Shown: positions 22,230-34,765, numbered from the stretch's first letter. The stretch: 64,000 bases of DNA from Erodium maritimum (GCA_963921825.1 OY997588.1:57234803-57298802); one strand, 5' to 3'. Notes: a model not told the origin generated them from the sequence alone. Program-made: numbers and translations.

Positions 22230-23340
22230 TAGATCCAATCAGTCAAGAACTCCAATATTTATTATATTTCTGTGTTAGAAGAAAATATAACAAACATGCC
22301 ATCTAGATCATTTCAATGAATTATCTCATAATAAATTAAATGTGCTTAAACATCAAACGTCACTCGTAAGTGTGTGACCACATAGGTTCAACGCTAAACC
22401 AATAGTAATTAATCTCATTATCTACTAATCGAGGTTGGCGTCTAACAACACTCCTCGACGACCGGATAGCGTGAATATCAATATCCAATAAAGATGAACC
22501 TGGTTTAAGGATGATGAATTGTTTTCCTTCCATCTTTCCAACTCCGGATTATCCTAGGGTATGGTTTGACTGTCAAACCCTAATAGATAACCACTATGTT
22601 TCATGTTGATCGTTATTGGTTGTTGAATGACTTTAAGAAACTCCTTTCTTAAATCATTCTTCTACCTTGGCCAATGATCTTTTCCAACCATAAGATTCAT
22701 AACAACATAGAGTTCAAACTCATTACCTTGAGTTGATGGATCCCCTCTTAACTCGCCATTGATTATATATGTACTCAATTATACCAATGACCTTTCAACT
22801 AGCATTTTTACACACTAGGTGTCCGGTATCAAAGTATAACAAGCATTATATTAACCACTATGGTGATCTCAAGTCAAAGGAAAAACCAATATACATTTGC
22901 TCCTTAAGAAAATTTCCACATTGACAGTATAGGTAAAATCAACCATTTGGAAATCTCACTTTTGGTCAGTTCAATGATCATATCCACTATATGCATCATC
23001 TATATTATAACTTAATGAATGAGATCCATTAATACTCATCTAATGAGTACTGTTATACATATATTGGTCTATCCGGATCACCTTAGTCCCAGTAGGATGA
23101 TCCTATGACCAAGAACACATTTAGATCAAAGTCTATAATACTTTACTCTCATTATCATAATCCCTATTATGATGACAAGTATACCAGGTTTAATCAAGAA
23201 CTTATCATATACAATGTCAATAAACATTCATATATGATATCAATAAAATCCATTATATTAGTCACCACTAATAAGAAAAACACGATATGAAATGTGCTAA
23301 AAAATGTTTCATGAAGATTAACATTTGACTAGAGCCAAAC
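22230..23340 (-). other. Copia-2 3' untranslated region
   Basis: About 1.1 kb of AT-rich sequence lies between the RNase H relic and the polypurine tract. I see no conserved frame and no further insertion here. Confidence 0.6.
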
Positions 23341-23666
23341 ATTCATGAATTTCAATCCTATATTCCACTTGTGCTTATCAAACTCCTTTGAACCAAGAAC
23401 CTTAGTGAAAGGACCTGCAACGTTTTCCTTTTCTTCCAACTTCAGAATTTGAACGTCTCCACGTTCAACTATTTCTATAACCAGAAGAAACTTCCAAAGA
23501 ACGTGTTTGGATTTCTGGTGTGCTCATGTTTCCTTGGCTTGTGCAATAACGGTTGTATTGTCACATAATAAAGGAACACTTTCCTTTACTAAAGGAACCA
23601 CACCAAGCTCAGTTAAGAACTTCTTTATCCATACACCTTCCTCAGCATCATCACATGCTGCTATGT
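23341..23666 (-). pseudogene. Copia-2 RNase H C-terminal half
   Basis: The minus-strand translation gives segments such as VPLLCDNTTVIAQAKE and the C-terminal VAGPFTKVL, typical of copia RNase H. At 23662-23666 the frame is cut inside the AEYIAAC motif by the solo LTR, and it resumes at 29914. The junctions restore the reading of that motif once one TATGT copy is discounted, which confirms a simple insertion. Confidence 0.85.
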
Positions 23667-24254
23667 TGTCACGCCCCAAATTCAGTAGAACCGAACCCGG
23701 AATGCGAACGTTTAAGACAATAAAACATTTTTAAACCTTTTAAATGAATCACTTTAAAACCACCATTTAGTTAATCAAAATAATAATTTACAACTCAAAA
23801 GTACGTCCCAACAAGCGGACAAAATACAAGGCGTACGTCGCTAGAATCAAAAAGGAAACCCGGACTCCCGCTCCTACCTCTTCAAGCTTCGAGAGCTCAC
23901 CTAGTCCGTCCCGCGACCAGTACCTGTAGGAAAAGCAGCTAGAGGTGAGCGTTCGCTCACCACCACGGATACCAGACTGACTACGACATACTTAGCAGAA
24001 CATGCCGGAAACAACAACAACCACCCCAAACACCGGGGACTACTATCCCCAAACTCAAGTAACCCGACTGACACACGACTATTACTTTCCTCAACCGACT
24101 CAACACTCGGACACGTAATGTAGACCCGACACAACAGTTACGACTTCCTCCAAGGACACGAAAGATAACCACGCAACACCCAAGATTACAAAGGATCGCA
24201 CACCAAACAAGATCGCAAAGGATCGCACTCCAGCTGCTCAGTACCCCCTGCCTT

Positions 24255-24416
24255 TTTCCCTACACGACAGTTGGATCAGGCAGCCGACCTGTCGCACTTT
24301 TCCCAACACGACGGTTGGATCAGGCTGTCGACCTGTCGCACTTTTCCCGACACCCAATCGGATCAGGCTGTCGACCTGTCGCACTTTTCCCAACACGACG
24401 ATTGGATCAGGCGGTC
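24255..24416 (-). repeat. LTR tandem repeat, about 44-bp unit
   Basis: Units carry CACTTTTCCCAACACGACGG and a GGATCAGGC segment. Three to four copies are present, cut by the inner LTR insertion at CGGTC. Confidence 0.8.
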
Positions 24417-25016
24417 TATCACTCCCCAATTTCAGTAAAACCGAACTAGGGACGCGAACATTTAAAATAATAAAACCGTTTGAAACCTGTTTAGAATAAA
24501 CACTTTAAAATCACCATTTGTTCAACAAAATAATATTTACAACTCAAAATCAGTCCCAACAAGTGGACAAAACAAGGTATCCGTCACTAGACTCAAAAGT
24601 AAAACCCAGAATCCCGCTCCTAGCTCTTCAAGCTTCAGAAGCTCACCTAGTCCAACCTGCGACCGGTACCTGTAGGAAAAGCAGCTAGGGGTCAGCGTTC
24701 GCTCACCACCACGGATAACAGACTGACTACGGAATAATTAGCAGACAAAGCCGGTAACACCAACAACAAACTCAACACCGGGGAACTCTATCCCCAACCC
24801 AAGTACTCCGACTGAACGCACGCCCACTGTTACCTTCCTTGACCAACTCAACACTCTGACACGTAAAGTAGTCCCGACACAACGATCACGACCCCTTCCA
24901 AGGACTCAAGAGACCACCATGCAACACCCAAGATCACAAAGGATCGCACACCAAACAAGATCACAAAGGATCGCATACCAGACAAGATCACAAAGGATCG
25001 CATACCAGCTGCCATC

Positions 25017-25220
25017 TGCTCAGTGCCAAGAACGCTCGCAACCTCCCGAGACTCTAACTCGGTCAGGCCAGCCAAAGAACGCTCGCAACCTCCCGAGACT
25101 CTAACTCGGTCAGGCCAACCGAAGAACGCTCGTAACCTCCCGAGACTCTAACTCGGTCAGGCCAGCCGAAGAATGCTCGCAATTTACCGAAACTCTAACT
25201 CGTAAGCCAGCCAAAGAATG
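25017..25220 (-). repeat. LTR tandem repeat, about 47-bp unit, four copies
   Basis: Units contain AAGAACGCTCGCAACCTCCC and GACTCTAACTCGGTCAGGCC. I did not see this array in the Gypsy-1 LTR in the same form. Confidence 0.85.
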
Positions 25221-25394
25221 CTCACAAACCCAAACCACACACGCGCGACCAGGACCCCTTTATTGACGGGCGGGCCCCCTACCCCGTCTGAACATGCAGA
25301 CGCGTGTGCTCGTGGACCCCCGTTTCATGAAGCGGGCCCCCAACCTCAAGTAACCACAATCACAATCGCAATCACAAGCAAGTTCAACAACCAG

Positions 25395-25800
25395 TAACAT
25401 CGCAGGTTCAACACTCACAGGCACTCATGGCCACCCAAGACACCTACAGTAAAACACGGACTCAACAGCCCCACAGGCACTCACGGCCTCCCAAGATAGA
25501 CCAACAGTAAAACACGGACTCAACAGCCCCACAAGCACTCACGGCCTCCCAAGATACACCAACAGTAAAACACGGACTCAACAGCCCCACAGGCACTCAC
25601 GACCACTCAAACCACCAACAGTAAAATACGGACTCAACAGCCCCACTGGCACTCACGGCCTCCCAAGACACACCGCCCATAAAGACACGGGTTCAACAAC
25701 CCCACGGGCACTCATGGCCACCCAAAGCACCAAAGGTAAAGACACGAGTTCAACACCTCCACGGGCACTCATGGCCACCCAAAACTCAACAAAAATACAC
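25395..25800 (-). repeat. LTR tandem repeat, about 57-bp unit, six or seven copies
   Basis: Units contain GGCACTCATGGCCACCCAAG and an ACACGGACTCAACAGCCCC spacer. This is the inverted counterpart of the array at 16300-16480. Confidence 0.85.
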
Positions 25801-27735
25801 GGGCCCTCAAGGACACCAAAGACACAAAATACACAATCAACCTCCGGCATAATCAATGCCTCCAACAGTCCTAATATCAACAGTTTCACAATCAACCTCC
25901 GGGCATGGTCATATGCCTCCAGTACTCCTAATCTCGATAAGTTCGCAATCAACCTCCGGGCATGGTCATATGCCTCCAGTAATTCTAATAACGCTAAGTT
26001 CTCTGCTCCTACGACACTGCTAAGTGTCACATGCATTTCAGATATTCGCTACGTTCCCGTATCATGCCTTTCTAATATTCGATAACTTACTTAACCCACG
26101 ACACCCCGGTGTCACATGCAATTCTACTGTTAACTTTCCCTAGTTAGGGCCGAGATCCGGCTTCTTTTCCCTACCTCGTGCGTGTTCTTCCAAAAGCCGA
26201 CCAACGAGCTCCGGTGTGATCTCAGTCACTCACCCAGCTTTCCCTTGCCTCGGTCCGCGGCACGATCTAAAATAACACAATTTTAAACGCTTTTAAGCTT
26301 GCAGGCATAATGCTGAATTTTAATAAACCTGACTCCCAAAAGTAACCCCGACAATTTCGATCACTCCCAAACTTCCCAATTACTCGACATTGTCGATAAA
26401 GGACCCGTAAAGGCCCGATTCGCCCGACATGGCGAATCTGCCCGGGTTTTGTAAATGCCCTTCCGGGGCTCCAAAAATTCCCGTTTTCGTTTCTACGGTC
26501 TTAGAATAATTCAAGGATCCCAATGCACTTGAAGGAATCGAATTCCGACTTCCGAGTCAATTAATTAACGTTTAAAGTTTCTAAAACCCGTCAATTACAA
26601 CTTTTCCAATTTAATTCCAAATTTCGATTCGGTTATGGATAAATGGTCCGGGGAACGTTGTAAACCACCCGAACACTAAAACACGATACCCGGGCATGTG
26701 GGCCCCACACGGCCACAATGGAAAAATCCCCTTTTTGCCCCAAAACGTTCCCAACGAACCCCAAACCTCAACCATTCATCTTTAAACCAATTATAACCCA
26801 AAACCGAACCATATTTGAATCGTTTAAACTCAAACCCTAAAATTCGAACTTAACAAAACGAAAATCGGTTAGGTGCTCACCGTAGAAAATGACGGCGTGA
26901 ACTCGATTCTTCTATCATTGAGACGATCCAACGGCTTGATCGACGGGAAAAGCCACCAATATCCAAACTCTCTTCTCTTTTTCTCCCTTTTTTCTCTCTT
27001 CTTTCTAACACCACTTTCTCTCTCCAAGCCTTCCTTTTTTTTGAAATGAACGTGTATCACAACCACCCTTTCCTTTTATTTTGTTTTAAAAACTCAAAAC
27101 TAATACTTAATTACAAACTAACACTAAAAGTAGTCTTCTCATGTCTTGTCCAACAAACCTAACACCACCACATTGGTGACATGTGGCAAGTGGGTCCCAC
27201 ACCTTTTTGGAAAATATATTCTAGATATTTTCCAATCAGATTCGCGAAATTCGGACGTTTCAGGCCCCGAACGGGCACTTTTTCCAAGAAATTCCGAAAC
27301 TTGGCGGGCTACAAGGAAACGGCTCAACTAAGATCGCTGCGACGACGGCTAAGCTTTTTGGATCCAAAACGGTCCTCGAATGGACCAAAACGTCGCTCGG
27401 TTGACTTTTCCGGCGAAAAGTCAACATTTCCCAAATTGATTAGAAAGTTGCCCTGAGTCCCCCGGAACTCACTTTGGTCAATATCGGGGTCAAATTAAGT
27501 CCGGTATGACCCTCGGGGTCCAATTCTGGTTCAATTCAGTGTCTGCTCAAATTTTTTAAATTTTCTTGTTTTTCGCAGGTTTGACTGGCGTTGACCGAGA
27601 GTGGTTATTACACGGTCGACCTGTCACACTTTTCCCGACACAAAGTCGGATCAGGCTGTCCACCTGTCACTCACCAACCCCAGGTAACCACAATCACAAT
27701 CACAAGCAAAGTTCAACAACATCAACAACACCGGT

Positions 27736-28120
27736 TTAACACTCCACATGCACTTATGGCCACCCAAGACACCAACGGTAAAACACGGGTTCAACAACCC
27801 CACGGGCACTCATGGCCACCCAAAACACCAACGGTAAAACACGGGTTCAACAACCCCACGGGCACTCATGGCCACCCAAGACACCAACAGGAAAACACGG
27901 GTTCAACAACCCCACAGGCACTCATGGCCACCCAAGACACCAATAGTAAAGACACGGGTTCAACAACCCCACAGGCACTCATGGCCAACCAAGACACACC
28001 AACAGTAAAGACACGGGCTCAACAACCCCACAGGCACTCATGGCCACCCAAGACACACCAACAGTAAAAACACGGGCTCAACAACCCCACGGGCACTCAT
28101 GGCCACCCAAGACAGAAACT
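27736..28120 (-). repeat. LTR tandem repeat, about 57-bp unit, about seven copies
   Basis: Units contain GGGCACTCATGGCCACCCAA and CACGGGTTCAACAACCCCA. The array belongs to the outer solo LTR. Confidence 0.88.
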
Positions 28121-29913
28121 AAACAATCAACCTCCGGGCATAACCAAATGCCTCTAGTAATTCTAATATCGATAAGTTCACTGCTCCTACGAAACTACTA
28201 AGTGTCACATGCATTTCTATTGTTCGATACGTTCCCGTATCATACGACACCACCCGATGTCGCCTGCCTTTCTAATGTTCGATAAACGTACTTAACCCAC
28301 GACACCCAAGTGTCACATGCATTTCTACTGTTAACTTTCCCTAGTCAGGGCCGAGATCTGGCTACTTTTCCCTACCTCGTATGCTTTCCCCAAAAGCTCA
28401 CAATCAAGCTCCGGCGTGATCTCGATCACTCGCCTAGCTTTCCCTTTCCTCTGACGGTGGCACGATCTAATAAGAACACAATTTAAAACACTTTTAAGCT
28501 TGCAGGCATAAAATGAATTTTAATAAACTTGACGCCCAAAGGTAACCCCGACAATGTCGATCATTACCAAACTTCCCAATTACTCGACATTGTCGATAAT
28601 GGACCCGGAAAGGCTCGTTTCACCTGACCCGGCGAATCTTCCCGGGATTGGAAAACGTCCTTCCGGGGCTCGAAAATTCCCGTTTTCGTTTCTACGGTCT
28701 TAGAATAATTCAAGGGTTCCTATGCACTCGACGGAATCAATTTCCGACTTCCGAGTAATTTAATTCGCGTCTAAAGTTTCTAAACCCGTCAATTACAACT
28801 TTCACAATTTAATTCCAAATTTCGATCCGGGTGTGGATTAACGACTTGGGGATCGTCCTAAACCACCCGAACATGAAAACCCGATACCCGAGCATGTGGG
28901 CCCCACCCGGCCATCCTTGGCCGTAGGTGGCTAGGGCCGATTTGGGCCGGTTCACCATGGTGGTGGCCGGTCCTAGCTCCGGCCAGCAACCACCCCAACT
29001 CCGGCAGCCACCATACACGGTGGTCGGCTCTCCCCTGAGCCTCCGGTCACTGGAAAACGTTCGTCTTTCGCTCCAAAACGTCTCCAACGAACCCCACACC
29101 TCAACTCACCCATAGTTTACTCGTTTTAACCCAAACCTTAAACTTTAAACGTACCAAAACGAAAATCGAAAGGGTACTCACCGTAGGGAATGACGGTGGG
29201 AGCTCGATTCCTTGATCGTTGAGACGATCCACCGGTTGGATCGTCGAGAAATAGCAAAACCCTAACCTTTCTCCTTTCTTTTTCCTTTTCCTCCTTCTCT
29301 TTCTTCTCTCCACTTTCTCTCTCTACAAAACTCTCCTTTTCTGTTAAATGGTCGAGACTAACAACACCATCTCCTTTTGTTTGTTTCAAAAACACACCAC
29401 CTTTCCATATTTACAAAACTAACACCAACTTTCATTTATTTAAGTTTTGTTCAAAAAACCTAACACAACCACATAATTGACATGTGGCAAGTGGGTCCCA
29501 CCCCTTTTGAAAAATATCTTCTAGATATTTTTCAGTCAGATTCGCGAAATTCGACCGTCTAGGGCCCCGAACGGGCACTTTTTCCAAGAAATTACGAAAC
29601 TTCATGGGCTACAAGGAAACGGCTCAACTAAGACCGCTGTGACGACGGCTAAGCTTTTTGGATCTAAAACGGACCTCGAACGGGCCAAAACGTCGCTCGG
29701 TTGACTTTTCCCAACGAAAAGTCAACCTTTCCCAAATTGGTCAGAAAGTTTCCCTGAGTCCCCCGGAACTCACTTTCGTCGATATCGGGGTCAACTTAAG
29801 TCCGGTATGACCCTCAGGGTCAAATTTAGGTTCATTTACGTCTCTGTCCAAAATTTTTAAATTTTCCTGTTTTTCGCCGATTTGACTGGCGTTGACCGGG
29901 AGTGGTTCTTACA

Positions 29914-31300
29914 TATGTATTCTGCTTCGGTTACTGAATTAGCTACGGTATCTTGTTTGGAACTCTTCCAATAAATTGCCCCACCATTTAAGGTAAAACC
30001 ATAAACAGAGGTAGATTTGATATCGTCCTAATCTGATGCAAAACTTACATCAATATGGCCTAACAATTTAAGCTCATTATCTCCGTATATGAGGAATTAG
30101 TCTTTAGTTCTTCTCAAGAACTTAAGAATATGTATGAGAACTTTCCAATGTGCCTCACCCAGTTTCCCTTGGTACCTACTTGCTACTCCTAGCGTATAGG
30201 CAACATCCGGTCTCGTACATGTCATGTTATACATGATAGCTCCCACTATGTTAACATATGAGATTCTACTCATGCGTTCTCTTTCCTCTAGGGTATTAGG
30301 ACTATCCCCATAGAAACAGAAACTCCAGTTCCAATAGGTAAGTACCCCCTTTTGGAGTTATCCATGTGATACCTTCTTAAGATAGTATCAATGTACATAG
30401 ATAAGGAAATCCCAAGCAACTTCCATAATCTGTCACTATAGACCTTTATTCCAAGAATATAAGTTTCTTCTCTCCTACATCTATCACGGAGAACTTTTCA
30501 GATATCCAAATATTTGTTTCTTGCATGTCTAACACGTCATTTTCTATTAGGAATATGTCATCTACATACAACACTAGGAAAATAATAACGCTCCCACTAA
30601 TCTTCTTGTGCACACATGGCTCCTCTTCACAACGCACAAAATCAAACTTTTCGATTGTCGTGTGAAAACGAATTTCCCAACTATGAGAAGCTTTCTTTAA
30701 TCCATAAATGGATCGTTGTAGCTTACATACTTTACTAGGAGAAGATGACAATGTGAAACCTTCAGGTTGAGTCATATAGACATCTTCCTTGAGCTCACCA
30801 TTAAGCAAAGCCATTTTCACATCCATTTGTCAAATCTCATAATCATAGTATGTAACAATAGCAAGAAAAATCCGAATAGATTTGAGTATTGCTACAGAGG
30901 AGAACGTTTCTTCATAATCAATACCTTCCTTTTGATTATACCCCTTAGCAACCAGATGGGCTTTAAAGGTTTCAACCTTACCCTCCGCTCCAATCTTTCT
31001 CTTAAAACCCTATTTACATCCAATAGGTTTTAAGTCCTTAGAGTCATCAACTAAAGTCCATACTTTATTGATTTTCATTGACTCCATTTTGGATCCCATG
31101 GCAGCAAGCCATTTCTCATGGTTTGGATATAGCCATCGCCTCTTGGAAACACTGAGGATCGTCTTTAATAATAAGGTCATCATCAATATGATTGTCCTCA
31201 TTATCGCATACTAATAGATTAATCATATTTTGTGCCAACGTTCTCTAATTGATATTCTAGGAGGCTCTTGTACTTCTTGATTATGTTGTTACCCTTGTTC
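29914..31300 (-). pseudogene. Copia-2 reverse transcriptase and RNase H N-terminal relic
   Basis: The open piece 30446-30826 includes DVKMALLNGELKEDVYM, IYGLKKASHSW and LVLYVDDIFLI, so the catalytic YVDD box is intact. A further piece at 31010-31201 carries the N-terminal RT segment (WLAAMGSKMESM, NKVWTLVDD) in another frame. From 30440 down to 29914 the translation is broken by stops, but the RNase H phrase SKQDTV can be followed near 29950. Together with 23341-23666 this is one RT-RNase H unit, dead through frameshifts despite the sound active site. Confidence 0.85.
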
Positions 31301-32330
31301 CTGATTTGGTTCATTAACCAAATCATTTACCTCAACGTTTGAGGTTGGAATCCTCGGTGGCAACTGTAAGACATCAAGAAAAGGTTTCTCAATATGCGTC
31401 CCATGCTCTTGAGTCGGCGCTGACTCATTGGTATCTTGTATTTCATCAAGATCTATTTCTACTTCCACTTCTTCGAACATCAAGGAACTTTTTTTCTAAA
31501 AGAAAAGCCGCGTCCCTAGCCACAAATACTTTGTGTTCAGAAAGATGATAAAAATAGTATCCCATAGTCTCCTTGGGATAACCAACAAATATGTATTTGT
31601 TAGACTTAGCCTCAAGCTTGTCTGATTGCAGCCGCTTAACATAGGTTTGACAACCATAAACCCTTAAATGTTTAAAGTTAGCTTTCCATTTTTTTCCATA
31701 TCTCATATGCTGTTTCAACAACTGCTTTAGTGGGAACCTTATTTAACAAACATGTAACAGCCTCTAAAGCATATCCCCATAGGAAGATAGAAAGATCGAT
31801 AAATCCAATCATCGATCACACCATATCTAATAAGGTACGATGTCCACTATGATAGGATCACATCTTGTGGCAAATAATCAATAAAATCGTCTATGAGATA
31901 CTCACCCCCCGGTCAGATCTCAGTGCCTTGATATTCTTACCGGTTTGTTTCTCAACTTCACTTCTAAATATTTTGAACATTTCAAAAGATTTTGACTTAT
32001 GTCTCATGAGATATATAAAACCATATCTCGACATATCGTCCGTGAAGGTAACAAAGTAAGTATATCCACTTTTAGCTCGAACTTTCACTGGCACACATAC
32101 ATCAGTAAGTATGAGTCCTAAAAGTTCACTAGCTCTTTCTCTAATTCCAGTAAAAGGAGATTATGTCAGTTTCCCAATGAGACAAGATTCACAAGTATCA
32201 TATGATTCATAATCATATTGCCTAAAACACATTGCCTTATGCAATTTGTTTACTCTTTTCTCAATGATATGACCAAGCCTAAAAAGCCAAAAGTAACCTC
32301 GATTTGTTTGATTATTTCTCTTCCATTGTC
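31301..32330 (-). pseudogene. Copia-2 integrase relic
   Basis: The core at 31891-32094 reads TDVCVPVKVRAKSGYTYFVT with TFTDDMSRYGFIYLM, so the first catalytic Asp is kept. ALRSDRG carries the second Asp. The C-terminal part at 31446-31721 has LRVYGCQTYVKRLQSDKLE and GYPKETMGYYFY. The zinc-binding CESCLIGKLT lies near 32180 and is followed by a stop. Confidence 0.85.
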
Positions 32331-32545
32331 CTTACTTCTTACAAAAGAAACGTCCAACATCTCGTTGATCGATGTTCATCTTTAATTTATTGAATGTGTT
32401 CATAACAACATTCTCAAGTGCAAGCGGTTTCCTCTGAAGCATCCTTTTGCCTCTCCGCTTACTCTTTAAAGATTCATCAATCAAATGCATAGATCCTGAT
32501 ACTTCTTTTTCTCGATGTGAATTGTTTTTCATAATTGATCAACAT
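32331..32545 (-). pseudogene. Copia-2 gag C-terminal relic
   Basis: Lys/Arg-rich sequence (ESLKSKRRGKRM) precedes a broken zinc knuckle in which FFCKK is followed by a stop. Protease seems deleted, because integrase-type sequence follows almost at once. The upstream part of gag is separated by the retroposed RRM unit and continues, decayed, at 34421-34765. Confidence 0.7.
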
Positions 32546-34420
32546 TTTGAGAAATTCATATGTCGGAATAACCAATGGCGACCAACAGCTCTGGTTTTCT
32601 CTCGTTCTGCTCAGGTTTGATCTCTCTATATCGTGAGTTTGTTGATATTGAGAGATCGGTGCCGGTTGGGAAGAGACGGACTGTGGCTCGCCCGGCCAAA
32701 GGACAAAATGCGGAGGTAAGAGTCAAGAAGCGTCGGTCTCGCTCTGTGACTACTGCAGTTGGTGGAGAAGAAGCAGGACTTGCTGTTGCAAATATGGATG
32801 ACGGTGATGCTGAGACAGCCCCTCACCCAGAAACGGCACCTTACCCACGCACGACCTTCAGCAAGCTCGTTACGCCTCAGCCATCGATCACTCCGTTTCA
32901 TGTGAGTAAGACAAATATCTATATTCGCAATTTGCCGTATGGCACGACAGAAGAGTGGATTCGAAACAGTTTGGGTCCGTTCGGAACTATCACTTCGTGC
33001 TCTGTTTCGAAACGTACAAACAAAGGGGGAAAGTATTTTGGTTTCGTCTCGTTCTCGACGGCTGAAGCTGCCTCTCAAGTCGTGGAACTCTTCAACGGAT
33101 TCAAGGTAAATGGTTATGTATTGTTTGTTGCATTGGCGCAACTACATCCAGCTCCGGTGGGTTCTGCTGTTGAAACAGAGCAAGTCGAAACTCCTTCGGT
33201 GAGGATATCGGCTGCCGTATCTCGTTGCCCGGATTCACGAGTGTGTATCCCTCCAATTCCGCAGAGTATCGCACCTGAGTCGGCTGTTGTGGGACGGCCG
33301 GTCACTGTTCCGGCATCGGTGGATAAGGAGGGCGCAGTCAACGATTTGGTACCGCGTGAGTTTCCTTCCTCTCCAGATCCACCCTGTGATCTGCGGGATT
33401 CATCTGTGCGTGAATCGAGGGATTTGGACTCGATCATTCACTCGGATTCATCGCGCGAAATCGTTGGAGAAGAAGACGCAGCTGACGGCGTCGTTGGAAA
33501 CGTAGTTGACGACGTCGTCTTGGATTGTGCAGTATTTGGGCCTCAAGCCTGTACGCAAGGAGGAGCCCAAGCCCGTGTGCTGGACAAGGGACGTGGCTTG
33601 GGAGATCTTTTCACGCAACAACATCTGGAGAGCGATTCTCGATCAGCTTGTGTGGGTTTTGGGCTAAAGGCAGGCCCAGTTAGTTCTGATCCAGCAGCAG
33701 TTGGTTTTTGGGTAGCTAATGGGCCAAGTGGTGGTCCAGGCCTAGAGGTTCAAAAGTCGGCCAGCGATCCGAGTGTATTTGACATTTTCAAACGTAGTGA
33801 CACAGATTTGAGACCGTCGGTTGCTGTGGGCTCGGGATCAGATGTGCATGTCATTCAACCTCGAGGTGAAGACCCAAGTATGGACATCGAGGGTCAGTGT
33901 AGTCCGTGGAAAGACATTCTTCTGAGTAAACCCAGTATTCCCGTAAAGGTTCCAAGGAAGCGTGGTCGCCCAAAAAAGGGCCAGCCAAAAAAGACAGCTC
34001 CTCCAACTGTTTTTTACCAGACAAGAGCCAAATCTAAAGTGGGTCCTACTGGTAGTTTCACTATTGATATTGCTAAGCAAAGTAAAGACGGAACATGGTG
34101 TTTTAGCAAGAGATTTGTGAAAAAGGCGGCTTCTCATTCCACAGGTTTTGAATCCCCTCAGTATGGTGGGGCGGAGGAAGACGATGAGGATAGCGAGTTT
34201 GAGGTTATTCCGGAAGCACCTGTCCCGGTTTCTAACCGATTTCTCTGCTTGAATCCGGATAGGGAGTAGTTCGTTTACTTCCTGTTCTGTTTTTGTTTTT
34301 AGTTTGGTCTTTGCTTGTATCGATTTGGGGAAAAGGTCCTTTTAAGGGTCGTTTTTCTTGCTTCGTTTTACTTTCTTGTAGAACGTTTGCCTAATAAAAA
34401 TTTCCGCTTATAAAAAAAAC
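32546..34420 (+). mobile_element. Retroposed RRM unit: LINE ORF1-only element or retrogene
   Basis: This plus-strand unit interrupts Copia-2 gag. It has one long uninterrupted frame, a 140-base 3' region with CCTAATAAAA, and a terminal A run at 34412-34419, the hallmarks of reverse-transcribed insertion. No ORF2 (endonuclease or RT) follows. The 5' boundary is approximate and no long target-site duplication was recognised. Plant L1-type LINEs with an RRM-containing ORF1 are known, and the 3' end resembles LINE ends, so an ORF1-only LINE is my preferred reading. A processed copy of a host RRM gene is the alternative. Confidence 0.65.
32575..34269 (+). CDS. 564-aa RRM protein, LINE ORF1-like
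   Basis: The frame has no stop or shift over 564 codons, unlike nearly everything around it. A basic N-terminal segment (about residues 32-60, including KKRRSRS) precedes one RNA-recognition motif at about residues 112-190. That motif has RNP2 as IYIRNL and RNP1 as KYFGFVSF, both near consensus. A long low-complexity middle follows, rich in Ser, Pro, Val and acidic residues. At about 460-475 there is an AT-hook-like KRGRPKKGQPKK, and the tail is acidic (EEDDEDSEFE). It should bind RNA, consistent with a LINE ORF1 chaperone that coats its transcript. The ATG at 32575 is the first of the frame. Host RRM retrogene remains possible. Confidence 0.7.
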   Translation: MATNSSGFLSFCSGLISLYREFVDIERSVPVGKRRTVARPAKGQNAEVRVKKRRSRSVTTAVGGEEAGLAVANMDDGDAETAPHPETAPYPRTTFSKLVTPQPSITPFHVSKTNIYIRNLPYGTTEEWIRNSLGPFGTITSCSVSKRTNKGGKYFGFVSFSTAEAASQVVELFNGFKVNGYVLFVALAQLHPAPVGSAVETEQVETPSVRISAAVSRCPDSRVCIPPIPQSIAPESAVVGRPVTVPASVDKEGAVNDLVPREFPSSPDPPCDLRDSSVRESRDLDSIIHSDSSREIVGEEDAADGVVGNVVDDVVLDCAVFGPQACTQGGAQARVLDKGRGLGDLFTQQHLESDSRSACVGFGLKAGPVSSDPAAVGFWVANGPSGGPGLEVQKSASDPSVFDIFKRSDTDLRPSVAVGSGSDVHVIQPRGEDPSMDIEGQCSPWKDILLSKPSIPVKVPRKRGRPKKGQPKKTAPPTVFYQTRAKSKVGPTGSFTIDIAKQSKDGTWCFSKRFVKKAASHSTGFESPQYGGAEEDDEDSEFEVIPEAPVPVSNRFLCLNPDRE

Positions 34421-34765
34421 AATTCACCTTGTTCATGTTAAAATTAACATAACAAAAGTATCATCAAGAGACTGCAAGATCAAATCCTGTTATAAGTGTG
34501 CATCCTTACTTCTCAAGTTCTTCTATTAGATCAATTATCTTTAGAACATGGATGCGCACCAGCTCATAGAGCTTTAATTCAGACATGAATAAAGACTTAG
34601 ATATCTGATATCTAACATTCATATTCTGAGACCATGTTTGGCCAACAAATATTTAAGGGATTTTTTTTAAAATATTTATTAATACCTTAATCCATGTCAC
34701 ATATACAAAACAAGACCATATTGCGATTCAAACAGTTTTCATATGATTCAAACACGGCAACCATC
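34421..34765 (-). pseudogene. Copia-2 gag N-terminal relic and leader
   Basis: The minus-strand phrase NMNKVN at about 34423-34440 matches the copia Gag motif YNMNK before the insertion point. The rest is decayed, AT-rich and without an open frame. Confidence 0.55.

Larger units (their letters stand above)
24417..27612 (-). mobile_element. Gypsy solo LTR (inner), with TSD CGGTC
   Basis: It begins TATCACTCCCC, a mutated TGTCACGCCCC, and ends GGTTATTACA. CGGTC lies at 24412-24416 and 27613-27617. It is a 3,196-bp solo LTR of a related family, inserted in the outer LTR within its 44-bp repeat array. Internal landmarks match the Gypsy-1 LTR in reverse order, including the purine-rich block (here pyrimidine-rich, about 26965-27020). 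Confidence 0.93.
23667..29913 (-). mobile_element. Gypsy solo LTR (outer), with TSD TATGT
   Basis: It begins TGTCACGCCCC and ends GGTTCTTACA, the reverse complement of the Gypsy-1 LTR ends. TATGT flanks it at 23662-23666 and 29914-29918. There is no internal retrotransposon region, so it is a solo LTR left by LTR-LTR recombination. Removing the nested LTR and its duplicated target leaves about 3.05 kb, the usual size for this family here. Confidence 0.93.
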
